Source of the DNA: Methanobacterium sp. UBA279
GTDB taxonomy: Archaea; Methanobacteriota; Methanobacteria; Methanobacteriales; Methanobacteriaceae
Direction of reading: 5' to 3'
Length of the DNA stretch: 14,021 nt
NCBI GenBank assembly: GCA_002502855.1
Contig: DAQK01000017.1
Span: 5,058-19,078, forward strand
The notes under the pieces are model-generated. The model made no database searches, had not been told where the DNA came from, and was given only the letters and a program-made list of their open reading frames with translations. The translations under genes and the position numbers were made by a program. This document shows positions 1 through 10,117 of the stretch, piece by piece (positions within the stretch are counted from its first letter, which is position 1; the number at the start of each line of letters is the position of its first letter).

Positions 1-31
1 ATTCCGTCTTGGAATCCGAGTTTTTCCTCTG

Positions 32-1125
32 TTATTTCGGGTGATTTGTCTTAGCATGGTTTTGAAGGTCCAGGTTCGTGGTTGGCGGCCTCCTCTTCGG
101 GGTATGCTGAGACGTGTCCATTGGTATGTAGATCCAGATGTTGACCAGCAGGAGGCCTAATCCGACATATAGCAGTCGTAGGACGGGTTTTTTGGTGCTG
201 GTGCGTGCTCGTGCTTGGTTCATTAGTTTGTAACTGGATTCTATTCCAAAACGTTTTACGATACTCCTTAAAAGTTTTGGATATGGGAAGGTCCATACCA
301 TACGTAGCGTATGCGAAATATTTGATTCCTTTACTTTTGTATTTGTCTTTAGAGTACTTAACCACGATATGGATGGTGAAGGTGGCTTCTCCATCCTGTG
401 ATCTCATGGTGTATTCGACAGAATAGCTTTTCCATGCCTACAAACAGGTTTCGTATGCCTCCGCTTCTTCCTCTCAGGACGCAGGGTATTATGAAGGGTG
501 TTTTTCTTTTCTGAAGGTAATTAATAACTTCTACGGTGAAAAACTCCCGGTCCAGGTAAAGTCCTTTAATTTTAAACCCCATACTCTCTACTTCCCTTAA
601 TAAGAAGTTTATGGTGTCTTTTAGAGTTTCTCCTTGTCTTATGTATTTCACGGCCAAAGTGTAGCGTTTATTCCTTAATATTAGGTTATATGGAGGCGTA
701 AAGCATAGAATCGGCTGGTTCCCTGCCGGGGTTTGGTTTTGATGGTGTCTCCCTGGTTTTCTTCTTCTCCGTAATAGGGTATGTTAACGAAATCAATAGC
801 AAAAGCTTGTGATTTCCTAGGCACGGTTTTAACCGCATTTTATCTTCAGTTTATCATTTAAAGCCTGTTGAACAGTCTCTAAATCAAGTTTACGAAGCCT
901 GTACCTGATTGCTCCTTCCGAAGGACTATCATCACAAACATCACTAACCTGATTAACACTGGTTTGAGACGTACAAGCATTAAGAAGATGATAAACAACC
1001 ATTTCATCACTGTACTCTGCATTCGGCGCCGCATCCAATCCCAACATATCTTTAATTACCTTCATCAAAAGATTTAATACCTCATCATTCAATAACATAG
1101 CACGCGGGGTGTTTTTTTGTCTCAT
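32..1125 (-). pseudogene. Frameshifted DDE transposase (IS4 superfamily, possibly ISH3-like)
   Basis: Four overlapping pieces in shifting frames join into one transposase of about 360 residues. The N-terminal piece starts at ATG 1125 (MRQKNTPRAMLLNDEVLNLL). The second piece (about 838-700) contains FAIDFVNIPYYGEE, whose Asp fits the first catalytic Asp. The third (657 to about 435) contains GLYLDREFF, which fits the second Asp. The last two contain EYRKRFGIESSYKLMNQ, which fits the Y-(2)-R-(3)-E signature of the IS4 superfamily. The C-terminal part is hydrophobic (LLYVGLGLLLVNIWIYI) and stops at 32-34. Frame changes fall near 837, 698-705, 435 and the T4 run at 254-257, each explained by one base. 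No in-frame nonsense substitution is needed, so decay is recent or the indels are sequence errors. I found no terminal inverted repeats; the left end may lie outside the window. The family name is from memory of motifs and is tentative. Confidence 0.8.
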
Positions 1126-1222
1126 AACTTAATAATACGTCCCGCACAATATTAAATACTTACATTACGAAGTACTGATAATTTTAAAATCCAGTAGGAA
1201 CAAAAAATTAAGTGGTGATAGA

Positions 1223-1372
1223 ATGGCAGTAGATCCCATATGTAAAATGGAAGTAGATGAGAGAAAGACCAAATGGTCCAGCTCATTCAAAGGTAAAAAA
1301 TACTATTTCTGTGCTCCGGGTTGTTTGAAGGAGTTTGAAAAAAATCCGGAAAAATACGCGGAGAAGGATTAA
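1223..1372 (+). CDS. YHS-domain small metal-binding protein (49 aa)
   Basis: A 49-residue protein that is essentially one YHS/TRASH-type domain. It begins MAVDPICKMEVDERK, continues with FKGKKYYFCAPGCLKEFEKN and ends PEKYAEKD. The DPICKM opening, the YYFC segment and the CxxxCxxxF spacing (Cys30, Cys34) are the family hallmarks; Cys7 is the third likely metal ligand. YHS domains occur at the ends of copper and heavy-metal ATPases and as free small proteins, and are thought to bind metal, so a soluble metal-binding or metal-delivery role is the likely job here. The start is set by GTGGTGAT about 6 bases before ATG 1223, complementary to the archaeal 16S 3' end. It lies 74 bp upstream of a second 49-residue gene on the same strand and may be co-transcribed with it. 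No metal transporter is in view. Confidence 0.85.
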   Translation: MAVDPICKMEVDERKTKWSSSFKGKKYYFCAPGCLKEFEKNPEKYAEKD

Positions 1373-1445
1373 AGAGCAAACGTTAAATAACGGCCATTTG
1401 AAAATTCAATTATAACTACCAAAAAACTAAAGGGGAGAATGGACG

Positions 1446-1596
1446 ATGGCATTATTTGACGATATAAAAAAGATGGCTAAAAAAGAACTGGACAAACAAC
1501 TTAAAGATCCTGACAATAAAAAAAGCAGGAGACCTGTTTAAAAAAGAATTTAAGAAAAAGACTAAGAAGGAATTTAAAAAGACCATTAAATTCTAA
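1446..1596 (+). pseudogene. Lysine-rich small protein, frameshifted in an A7 run
   Basis: ATG 1446 follows a good ribosome-binding site (AGGGGAG, 1431-1437). As written, the frame stops at 1539-1541 after 31 codons (MALFDDIKKMAKKELDKQLK...). If the A7 run at 1518-1524 is read as A6, the frame continues as AGDLFKKEFKKKTKKEFKK and ends TIKF at a TAA at 1594-1596, giving 49 residues with very many lysines. The continued frame keeps the same composition and a Lys/Phe periodicity (FKKEFKKKTKKEFKK), so the longer product is more credible. It has no Cys, no membrane segment and no family I recognise; it could be an amphipathic basic helix that binds nucleic acid or membrane, but that is a guess. The break is either a sequence error or a true slip in a homopolymer. 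Confidence 0.6.
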
Positions 1597-1663
1597 TTCT
1601 TTTCCCTCATTTTTATTCAGTTATGAATATCTAATTACTAGTTTCTAACTTCTAACTAAATCG

Positions 1664-3247
<1,584 letters not shown>

Positions 3248-3314
3248 TTCAATTCACCTTCTGTTAAAAATAAAAATGGGGTGTTAAATAAATTTTTGTA
3301 TAATAATTGATTTT

Positions 3315-3324
3315 TTTTATAAAA
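3315..3324 (-). promoter_or_regulatory. Possible TATA box for lysS
   Basis: On the minus strand a TTTTTATAAAA element lies about 70 bases before the TTG start of lysS. It would place transcription initiation near 3290 and leave a leader of about 45 bases. The whole spacer is AT-rich, so this is a weak call based on resemblance to archaeal TATA boxes. Confidence 0.25.
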
Positions 3325-3327
3325 ATA

Positions 3328-3375
3328 AATGAATAAAAAAATAGTGGAAAATAATTACCAGTTCAATATGCTGGT
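3328..3375 (-). terminator. Hairpin and T-runs after thiC
   Basis: Five bases beyond the thiC stop is an inverted repeat, ACCAG (3357-3361) and CTGGT (3371-3375) around a 9-base loop. On the minus strand it is followed by T-rich tracts including T7 (3336-3342). Archaeal termination mainly needs T-runs, so this is a plausible thiC terminator. The hairpin also has a T7 tail on the plus strand, but no plus-strand gene leads into it. Confidence 0.4.
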
Positions 3376-3379
3376 TTTT

Positions 3380-4678
<1,299 letters not shown>

Positions 4679-4690
4679 TGAATTCACCAT

Positions 4691-5173
4691 GTTTTTGATA
4701 GCTTAAAATTGTTGTAATACTACACATTAAAATTATAGCTATTCCATATTATTAGTAAATAAGTCTCTACACTGCACAATATAAGAGTTTTTAATTGGAT
4801 ATGATTAACTTCATATTTCTTCTGATTTTACAACCATGGTATTTAGAATCATAAATTCAAAAATTGTCCGAAATTCTTTGCTGCTATTTATAAACCATGA
4901 ATTTTAATGCTTAATAAATATTTTAATGCTGATATAACCAGGTACAGATTATTTGGTCAAAACATTTATATATACCTTTAAGAAAGTTTAGTTATCAATT
5001 TTTATTATATTTATATTCTCATTGTATTTTTCCCTTTAATCGGTGATAAACCCTTACTCGATAAATGTGGTTGATGCCTTGTTTTCGGGAAATCATGCTG
5101 TGTATTCCACTCATTCTCGCTTATTTTCCCAATTCTTTTGATATAAGAAAATTGTTGATTACGAGGTGACTGA
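4691..5173. promoter_or_regulatory. Divergent thiC / radical SAM spacer with TATA-like elements
   Basis: This 483-bp AT-rich spacer carries no supported gene. For the minus-strand thiC a weak TATA-like element is CTTATATTG (forward 4779-4787). For the plus strand the best archaeal TATA box is ACATTTATATATACC (4963-4977), which would start transcription near 5000 and leave a leader of about 170 bases before ATG 5174. The 3' half of that leader is less AT-rich than the rest (5041-5130). A closer TATA-like string at 5140-5147 (TGATATAA) is poorer. The ribosome-binding site of the radical SAM gene, GAGGTGA, is at 5163-5169. I see no known riboswitch or RNA fold. Confidence 0.4.
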
Positions 5174-6534
5174 ATGAAGGTAACGTTTATAAATCCCCCT
5201 CAAACTAGCTCTAAGTATAAATTCATGGGAGTAGTAGCTCCTCCACTGGGAATTGCTTATATGGCTGCAGTTTTGGAGGAAAATGGGTTTTGATGTGAAT
5301 GTAATCGATGCATCTGCTTTGGACATGACATGGGAATCTTTAAAAAAGGAAATAAGGAGAATTTCTCCAGAAATAGTGGCAATTACGCTTTAACCCTACC
5401 ATTGAACAGACCATGAAAAACTGCCCAACTGGTGAAAAAAAACTGTCCAGATACAGTTACTGTGATGGGTGGTTATCATCCTACCTTTAACTATAAAGAA
5501 CTCTTAGAAAAGGAGTATGTAGATATCGCGGTTATAGGTGAAGGGAAATACACCATGCTGGAACTGGTGGAAACTCTGGAAAGTAATGGTGATCTGAGTG
5601 AAGTTCATGGTATAGCATTTGATGATGTTATCACACCTCCCCGTCCCCCTCATAATGGATTTGGATAGACTTCCATTCCCTGCCCTACATCTCCTTCCCA
5701 TGGATGATTATAAACTTTTGAATATGAAGACCAACATGGCCACCATGATAACCAGCAGAGGATGCCCCATGCAATGCTCTTTCTGTGCCTCAGCTGCATT
5801 ACATGGTTCTAACTTCCGTTTGAGGTCTCCAAAAAATGTAGTGGACGAGATGGAGCATCTGGTTGAAGATTATGATGTGGAGACGATAGCTTTCATGGAT
5901 AACACTTTCACCTTGAACCGTAAGAGGGTGGAGGAAATCTGTGCCGAGATTAAAAAAAAGAAATCTGGAGATACTCTGGGGATGTACAGCCCGTGGATAA
6001 TCTATCTAGAGATTTGTTGATACAGATGTGGGAAGCTGGATACATCACTCTCTTCATGGGTGTTGAGTCTGCAGATCAACAGGTTCTGGATCAGGTGGAT
6101 AAAAAAACAACCATCTCCAAAATCAAAGATGCTTTTGAAATAGCGCGGAAAGAAAAAATGCGTACCATTGTTTCAGTGGTGCTGGGCATGCCTGGAAACA
6201 CTAAAGAAAGTACGCGGAGGACTATTAAATTGTGCAGGAATTGAAACCATCTTATGCCGTTTTCAGCCTGGCTACACCCTATCCTGGAGCACAGTTTTAT
6301 CAGCAGATGGTGGAGGAAAACCTGATCAAAGTCAAGGATTGGTCTAAATACAATCTTATATCTCCCATCATAGATACCATGGAATGTTCACTGGAAGAAC
6401 TTAGAAAGATCCAGAGCACAGCTTTCCGTAAGTTCTACCTTCGTCCGAGGTACCTTTTAAGTCAGATATGGATGGACGGCCCCATATTTCTAAAAACTAT
6501 TGCTGGTGTTATTCTAAGGCTGGTATATTTTTAA
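5174..6534 (+). pseudogene. B12-binding-domain radical SAM protein, multiply frameshifted
   Basis: Reconstructed across frames this is a protein of about 450 residues. It opens with a cobalamin-binding-type domain (MKVTFINPPQTSS, APPLGIAYMAAVLEENG, VTVMGGYHPTF, VAVIGEG-like IAVIGEGKYT). A radical SAM core follows with RGCPMQCSFC, the CX3CX2C cluster motif, then WGCTARVDNLSRDLL and LFMGVESADQQVLD. The C-terminus ends with LATPYPGAQFYQQM and a helical tail. This architecture is that of the BchE/P-methylase-like B12 radical SAM family, which includes methylases, cyclases and ring-forming enzymes; the substrate cannot be read from sequence. Frame changes fall at T4 5288-5291, 5386-5396, A5 5416-5420, C5 5645-5649, A8 5952-5959, 5990-5994 and about 6230. 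The start has a strong ribosome-binding site. No nonsense substitutions are needed, so it is either newly inactivated or an intact gene in error-prone sequence. Confidence 0.85.
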
Positions 6535-6615
6535 TTCTAGTAATAAAAATAAATTTGATTTACATAAGAAAAAAATTTGATTAAAAGGGTTATAGGGTTT
6601 AATTTGTGATAAACA

Positions 6616-7533
6616 TCATATATCCCCTTTTTCTTCCATGCGTTCAATTGCCATCTCAAAATTCGGAATATTGGTCTGACACCCTTCCGCTTCCACCACA
6701 AACGATGCCACGGCTGAAGCGAAATTCCCACAAAATTCCAGACTTTCACCGCTTAAATAGGCCTTTAAAAACCCAGCCCGGTATGAATCTCCCCCACCGG
6801 TGGGGTCGATACTGTTGACCAATTTTGCTTCGATTTTTATTTCCTGATCAGCGTATATTATACTACCATCTTTGCCCATGGTTTTAACGATTATTTCAGG
6901 CCCCAGGTCTTGAAGTTCCTTAATATCCATTTCCAGAATTTCTAGTATTCGATCTATCTCATAATGGTTACCAAACAGAATATTACAAATTTTTAAAACC
7001 TTACTAAGGTTTTCTGGGGAGTACATATGCAAATCCTGCCCCGGGTCAAAGGATACTAACTTATCGTATTTATTGGCTGTTTCCCCGCACTTTCCATTAA
7101 AATCAGGGTCACCAGTGGCCAAATGTACGGCACGTGCCTTTTTTATAGCTTTAACAGGGGTTGGGAAATCTTTAAAATACTTTGCAGCTCCCCAGTAGAA
7201 GTAACTTATCTGATCGCCCTTTTCGTCGGTTATTACAAAGGCAGTAGGGGTTTTTTCATCTTCCACCACGATCATATCTTCGATATCAATGGATAAACCC
7301 TTTAGGCAATTTTGATAATCAGATCCCCTGAAATCACCACCCACAGCGGAGATTAAACTTGCTCTAAGTCCTAAATTAGCGGATACTGTGGCCACATTGG
7401 CTGCTGCTCCACCATAAAAGGTTTTCATATTATTTATTGCAATTGAAGAGTTAGGTTGGGGGAACCCGTTAACCTGGATGATATAATCCACTGCTGTATG
7501 CCCCACGGCTAGTAAATCATTTTCATAGCTCAA
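6616..7533 (-). CDS. PfkB-family sugar/nucleoside kinase
   Basis: ATP-dependent kinase of the ribokinase (PfkB) fold, 305 residues, a normal length. The substrate-side motif GGAAANVA is at residues 41-48. The ATP-site signature DPTGGGDSYRAGF is at 243-255 with the catalytic base Asp249. The DPTGxGDSYRAGF form, rather than DTTGAGD, is the form I associate with the archaeal nucleoside kinase of Methanocaldococcus, so phosphorylation of inosine, guanosine or cytidine is the best guess; ribose or another sugar remains possible. The start is TTG 7531-7533, set by AGGTGATC 4-5 bases upstream; the nearest ATG is out of frame. It lies 72 bp downstream of the regulator gene on the same strand, but a T8 tract between them suggests separate transcription. 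It converges with the radical SAM gene across an 81-bp AT-rich spacer. Confidence 0.88.
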   Translation of the reverse strand: MSYENDLLAVGHTAVDYIIQVNGFPQPNSSIAINNMKTFYGGAAANVATVSANLGLRASLISAVGGDFRGSDYQNCLKGLSIDIEDMIVVEDEKTPTAFVITDEKGDQISYFYWGAAKYFKDFPTPVKAIKKARAVHLATGDPDFNGKCGETANKYDKLVSFDPGQDLHMYSPENLSKVLKICNILFGNHYEIDRILEILEMDIKELQDLGPEIIVKTMGKDGSIIYADQEIKIEAKLVNSIDPTGGGDSYRAGFLKAYLSGESLEFCGNFASAVASFVVEAEGCQTNIPNFEMAIERMEEKGDI

Positions 7534-7593
7534 TAGATCACCTTTCCTAACTTTATTTTTTAGATATTTAAATAATTATAATTTTTTAAAGAT

Positions 7594-7601
7594 AAAAAAA
7601 A
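7594..7601 (-). terminator. T8 tract after the regulator gene
   Basis: On the minus strand an uninterrupted run of eight T begins five bases after the stop codon of the regulator. A second T-run follows at 7582-7587. T-runs alone can terminate archaeal RNA polymerase. There is no obvious hairpin. Confidence 0.45.
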
Positions 7602-7605
7602 GAGA

Positions 7606-8469
7606 TTAAAATTTCCCGAAACCTAATTCCTGTATTAATTTACGTCCCCTACCACTTACATAATCTATAAATCCTTTAAATTTTTCATCTTCTGGATTAT
7701 ATAATACCATGGTCAAGATATGGCTTGTATCTTCCTTCAACACATCAGAACCATTGGTGAAGCTGTTATTAAGGAAAGTATACAGGTCCTGACTATTTTT
7801 AACAATCTTAAGTGCTTCATAAGGGGATTTTAACACTCTGACTATTTTATAATCTATTTCCTCATTGTCCATGGTGTTCCAGGCTAGTCTCTGGGCGGAA
7901 CCAGTAACTTCCACGAATTTTTTACCTTCCAACTGTGAGAGATCCATTATATCTTCATCAGAAGGAGATACTAATACTAGATGGTCCCGGGCCATAGGAA
8001 TAAAATCCATATCCCGCATAAAAGCCTTCACCGGGTCATCAAGGGTTAAAATATCCACCAATCCCATATCATAAAGGTGCAGGGCACTCTCATCCTCCGT
8101 CTGGTAGACCAGGGCATCGAGGCCGTATTCAGAGGCTAGAACCTCCAACAACCCGGCAGATATATATCCGCCACAGATCACAGGTTTTTCATGGATATCC
8201 AGCCTTTTTGTAAGCTGATGGTATTGTTTGAGGAGATTTAAACCATCCTCGGTGAGTTGGGAACCGGCACCAGTGCTCTTTACAAGGTTCATGTTCAGTT
8301 TTTTCTCAGCATCTAAGATTCTCCTGTTTAAGACGGCATGTGATATTCCCAGTATTTTAGCCGCCTCTCTCTGTGATCTGGTCTGGGAAACGATGTCCAG
8401 TGTTTCAAAGAATTTGAAACTGAGGGTTTCTCCCCCTATAATCAGGCTTAATCTGGGTTTGATTTTCAT
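7606..8469 (-). CDS. ModE/LysR-like regulator with periplasmic-binding-type effector domain
   Basis: Predicted transcription regulator of 287 residues. Residues 15-85 form a ModE/LysR-type winged helix-turn-helix, with recognition region AAKILGISHAVLNRRILDAE (36-55) and wing GAGSQLTEDGLNLL (67-80). The rest resembles a type-2 periplasmic-binding fold: VICGGYISAGLLEVLASEYG starting near residue 97, MGLVDILTLDDP, and the paired lobe VLVSPSDEDIMDLSQLEGKK. No TOBE/molybdate-binding domain is seen, so despite the ModE-like DNA-binding part it need not sense molybdate. It has no membrane segment or signal peptide. It diverges from hxlB over 113 bp, which suggests autoregulation and control of hxlB. 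ATG 8467-8469 has no clear ribosome-binding site; the predicted leader is only about 18 bases. The effector is unknown. Confidence 0.85.
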   Translation of the reverse strand: MKIKPRLSLIIGGETLSFKFFETLDIVSQTRSQREAAKILGISHAVLNRRILDAEKKLNMNLVKSTGAGSQLTEDGLNLLKQYHQLTKRLDIHEKPVICGGYISAGLLEVLASEYGLDALVYQTEDESALHLYDMGLVDILTLDDPVKAFMRDMDFIPMARDHLVLVSPSDEDIMDLSQLEGKKFVEVTGSAQRLAWNTMDNEEIDYKIVRVLKSPYEALKIVKNSQDLYTFLNNSFTNGSDVLKEDTSHILTMVLYNPEDEKFKGFIDYVSGRGRKLIQELGFGKF

Positions 8470-8582
8470 TTCAACACGGTAGAGATAGATTTTTAAAGTC
8501 CCTTTGAATATTTATATAATGGTACAAACAGTTATAATTAGAGGATTAAAATAATAATGTGTGTTTTTTCTCAGGTGAATTT
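8470..8582. promoter_or_regulatory. Shared divergent promoter, regulator / hxlB
   Basis: The spacer has one conspicuous TATA-like core, TATTTATATAATGG (8509-8522), readable on both strands. On the minus strand it lies about 42 bases before the regulator ATG, giving a short leader. On the plus strand it lies about 65 bases before ATG 8583. A regulator bound here could affect both genes. I could not identify a clear operator repeat. Confidence 0.45.
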
Positions 8583-9167
8583 ATGATTTTAAATGATGCG
8601 ATACAGGAAATAGTGGATAACGTATCTGTAGCTTCTGCAGAACTTGATCGGGAAAACGTTGAAGAAATGCTAAAGCTATTGAGAACTTGTGAAAACGTTT
8701 TTCTACTGGGACAGGGTAGATCTGGGCTGGTGGCCAAGGCATTTGCCATGAGACTCATGCACCTGGGAATCGGAGTTTACGTGGTAGGGGAAACAATAAC
8801 CCCTGCAATTAAAGATAAAGACTGTTTATTGGCCATAACTGGTTCTGGAGAAACCAGTTATATAATAAGCACGGCTCAAATAGCTAAAAAACGGGGAGCA
8901 AAGATTATAGCCGTCACATCCTATGTAGATTCTACCATGGGGAAAATAGCAGATTTGGTTGTGCAAATCCGGGGCCGTACCAAAATAGATACAGAAAAAA
9001 ATTATATAAAAAGACAGATCAACGGGAAACACCAATCTTTATCCCCACTGGGAACCCTGTTTGAGGTTACCACCCTGATATTCCTGGACGCGGTGATTGC
9101 CCAGCTCATGGCGGACATGGGTAAAACCGAGATGGACCTGAAACAGAGGCACACCGTGCTGGAATAA
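8583..9167 (+). CDS. hxlB: 6-phospho-3-hexuloisomerase (PHI, SIS domain)
   Basis: Isomerises D-arabino-hex-3-ulose 6-phosphate and fructose 6-phosphate. In archaea lacking the oxidative pentose phosphate pathway, the ribulose monophosphate route runs toward ribulose 5-phosphate and releases formaldehyde. The 194-residue product is a single SIS domain: LLGQGRSGLVAKAFAMRLMH (residues 41-60) and AITGSGETSYI (84-94) form the sugar-phosphate site, and SPLGTLFE (154-161) carries the Glu typical of this family. Length fits PHI. The longer frame from ATG 8559 is rejected, because TCAGGTGAATTT directly precedes ATG 8583 and the extra MCFFSGEF is unlike the family. The partner hexulose-phosphate synthase (hxlA) is not in the window. 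It is divergent from the regulator and probably its target. Confidence 0.9.
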   Translation: MILNDAIQEIVDNVSVASAELDRENVEEMLKLLRTCENVFLLGQGRSGLVAKAFAMRLMHLGIGVYVVGETITPAIKDKDCLLAITGSGETSYIISTAQIAKKRGAKIIAVTSYVDSTMGKIADLVVQIRGRTKIDTEKNYIKRQINGKHQSLSPLGTLFEVTTLIFLDAVIAQLMADMGKTEMDLKQRHTVLE

Positions 9168-9242
9168 ATATCTGTAGAAAATGTTTTCATTTTAATATTA
9201 TGAAGAAATTGTTTTTTCCCAATTTTTTATTTGAAATTTCTG

Positions 9243-9307
9243 AATTTATATAAAAAAAATCCTGATTTCAGAATATTTTTTAATTAATTAGTTTTAACAT
9301 ATAATAG
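9243..9307 (+). promoter_or_regulatory. Possible TATA boxes for the nitroreductase gene
   Basis: Between hxlB and the nitroreductase there are two TATA-like elements, AATTTATATAAAA (9243-9255) and ACATATAATAG (9298-9308). The first would leave a leader of about 50 bases. The second would give an almost leaderless transcript, consistent with the absence of a good ribosome-binding site before ATG 9327. The T-runs at 9211-9230 could end the hxlB transcript. Confidence 0.3.
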
Positions 9308-9326
9308 AATTAGTTCAGATTATGTT

Positions 9327-10073
9327 ATGACCAGAAAAAGGACTAGTGATACTGATTCTAATTATATTAGTCTTAGCTTCGGCCTTAACTGCTTTCTTAT
9401 TATATTTCTCTATCCCATCCGAAACCGAAAAAAAAATCCTTCCAGGGCAGTTATGGAGGTGGTTAAACTTCCTGAACCAGATTCGATGGGTAACATCTCT
9501 GTAGAAGAAGCAATACAGAACCGGCGTTCAGTGAGGACATATGCTAATAAATCACTTAGTATAAAAGACGTATCCCAACTTATGTGGGCTGCTCAGGGTA
9601 TAACCGATGAGCAGAATAATTTGAGAGTTGCCCCTTCTTCTGGACGCACATATCCTCTGGAGATATATTTGGTAGTGGGTAAAGGAGGAGTTGAAAGGGT
9701 AGGAGAAGGAGTCTATCATTACAACCCCAATAATCATGAACTAGAAAAACTACTGAACGGAGATAAACGTTCAGATCTTTCAAATGCAGCTAATGGCCAG
9801 GGGGCAGTGGCTGGTGGGCTGGTAGATATCGTGATCACGGGAAATTACCAGCGCACCATGGCTAAGTATGGAGACAACAATCTGAGTATCAGGTTCGTAC
9901 ATCTAGAAGCAGGACACACGGGTGAAAATATTTACCTGGAGGCAGCTGCCCGTGGGCTTGCCACAGTATCGATAGGGTCTTTCAATGATGATACAGTTAA
10001 AACTTTACTTAACATACCTGCAGACGAAACCACTCTTTATATATTTCCGGTTGGGTTTTCTAACTCTGAATAG
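9327..10073 (+). CDS. SagB-type nitroreductase, N-terminal anchor scrambled by paired frameshifts
   Basis: FMN-dependent oxidoreductase of the nitroreductase superfamily, SagB-like clade, 248 residues as read. The domain starts near residue 55: ISVEEAIQNRRSVRTYANKS binds FMN phosphate, VAPSSGRTYPLEIYLVV follows, and the end is ENIYLEAAARGLATVSIGSF...IFPVGFSN. The substrate is unknown; no azoline-peptide genes lie nearby. The first 40 residues in this frame (RTSDTDSNYISLS...) look unlike any family member. Read one frame over, 9346-9415 encode VILILIILVLASALTAFLLY, a textbook signal anchor following MTRKG. One extra A in A5 9335-9339 and one missing base between 9428 and 9453 (an A9 run, or GGG) would restore it. 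I infer a membrane-anchored enzyme with its domain outside or at the membrane. Confidence 0.85.
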   Translation: MTRKRTSDTDSNYISLSFGLNCFLIIFLYPIRNRKKNPSRAVMEVVKLPEPDSMGNISVEEAIQNRRSVRTYANKSLSIKDVSQLMWAAQGITDEQNNLRVAPSSGRTYPLEIYLVVGKGGVERVGEGVYHYNPNNHELEKLLNGDKRSDLSNAANGQGAVAGGLVDIVITGNYQRTMAKYGDNNLSIRFVHLEAGHTGENIYLEAAARGLATVSIGSFNDDTVKTLLNIPADETTLYIFPVGFSNSE

Positions 10074-10117
10074 TTAATGAAATATATAAAAACATAATTA
10101 ATTACGTAAGAATAATT

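Noticed and set aside
1..15. ATTCC/GGAAT inverted repeat at the window edge
   Set aside because: Five-base arms next to the transposase stop; too short to call an element end or terminator.
5074..5169. 31-codon frame in the leader of the radical SAM gene (MPCFREIMLCIPLILAYF...)
   Set aside because: No ribosome-binding site and an AT-rich spacer; its stop overlaps the next gene's ribosome-binding site, which may be chance. Kept only as part of the leader finding.
4691..5173. Thiamine pyrophosphate or cobalamin riboswitch before thiC or the radical SAM gene
   Set aside because: No CUGAGA-type or B12-box-like core is visible on either strand.
8559..8582. Longer N-terminus for hxlB from ATG 8559
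   Set aside because: The ribosome-binding site AGGTGA (8573-8578) lies inside this extension and points to ATG 8583.
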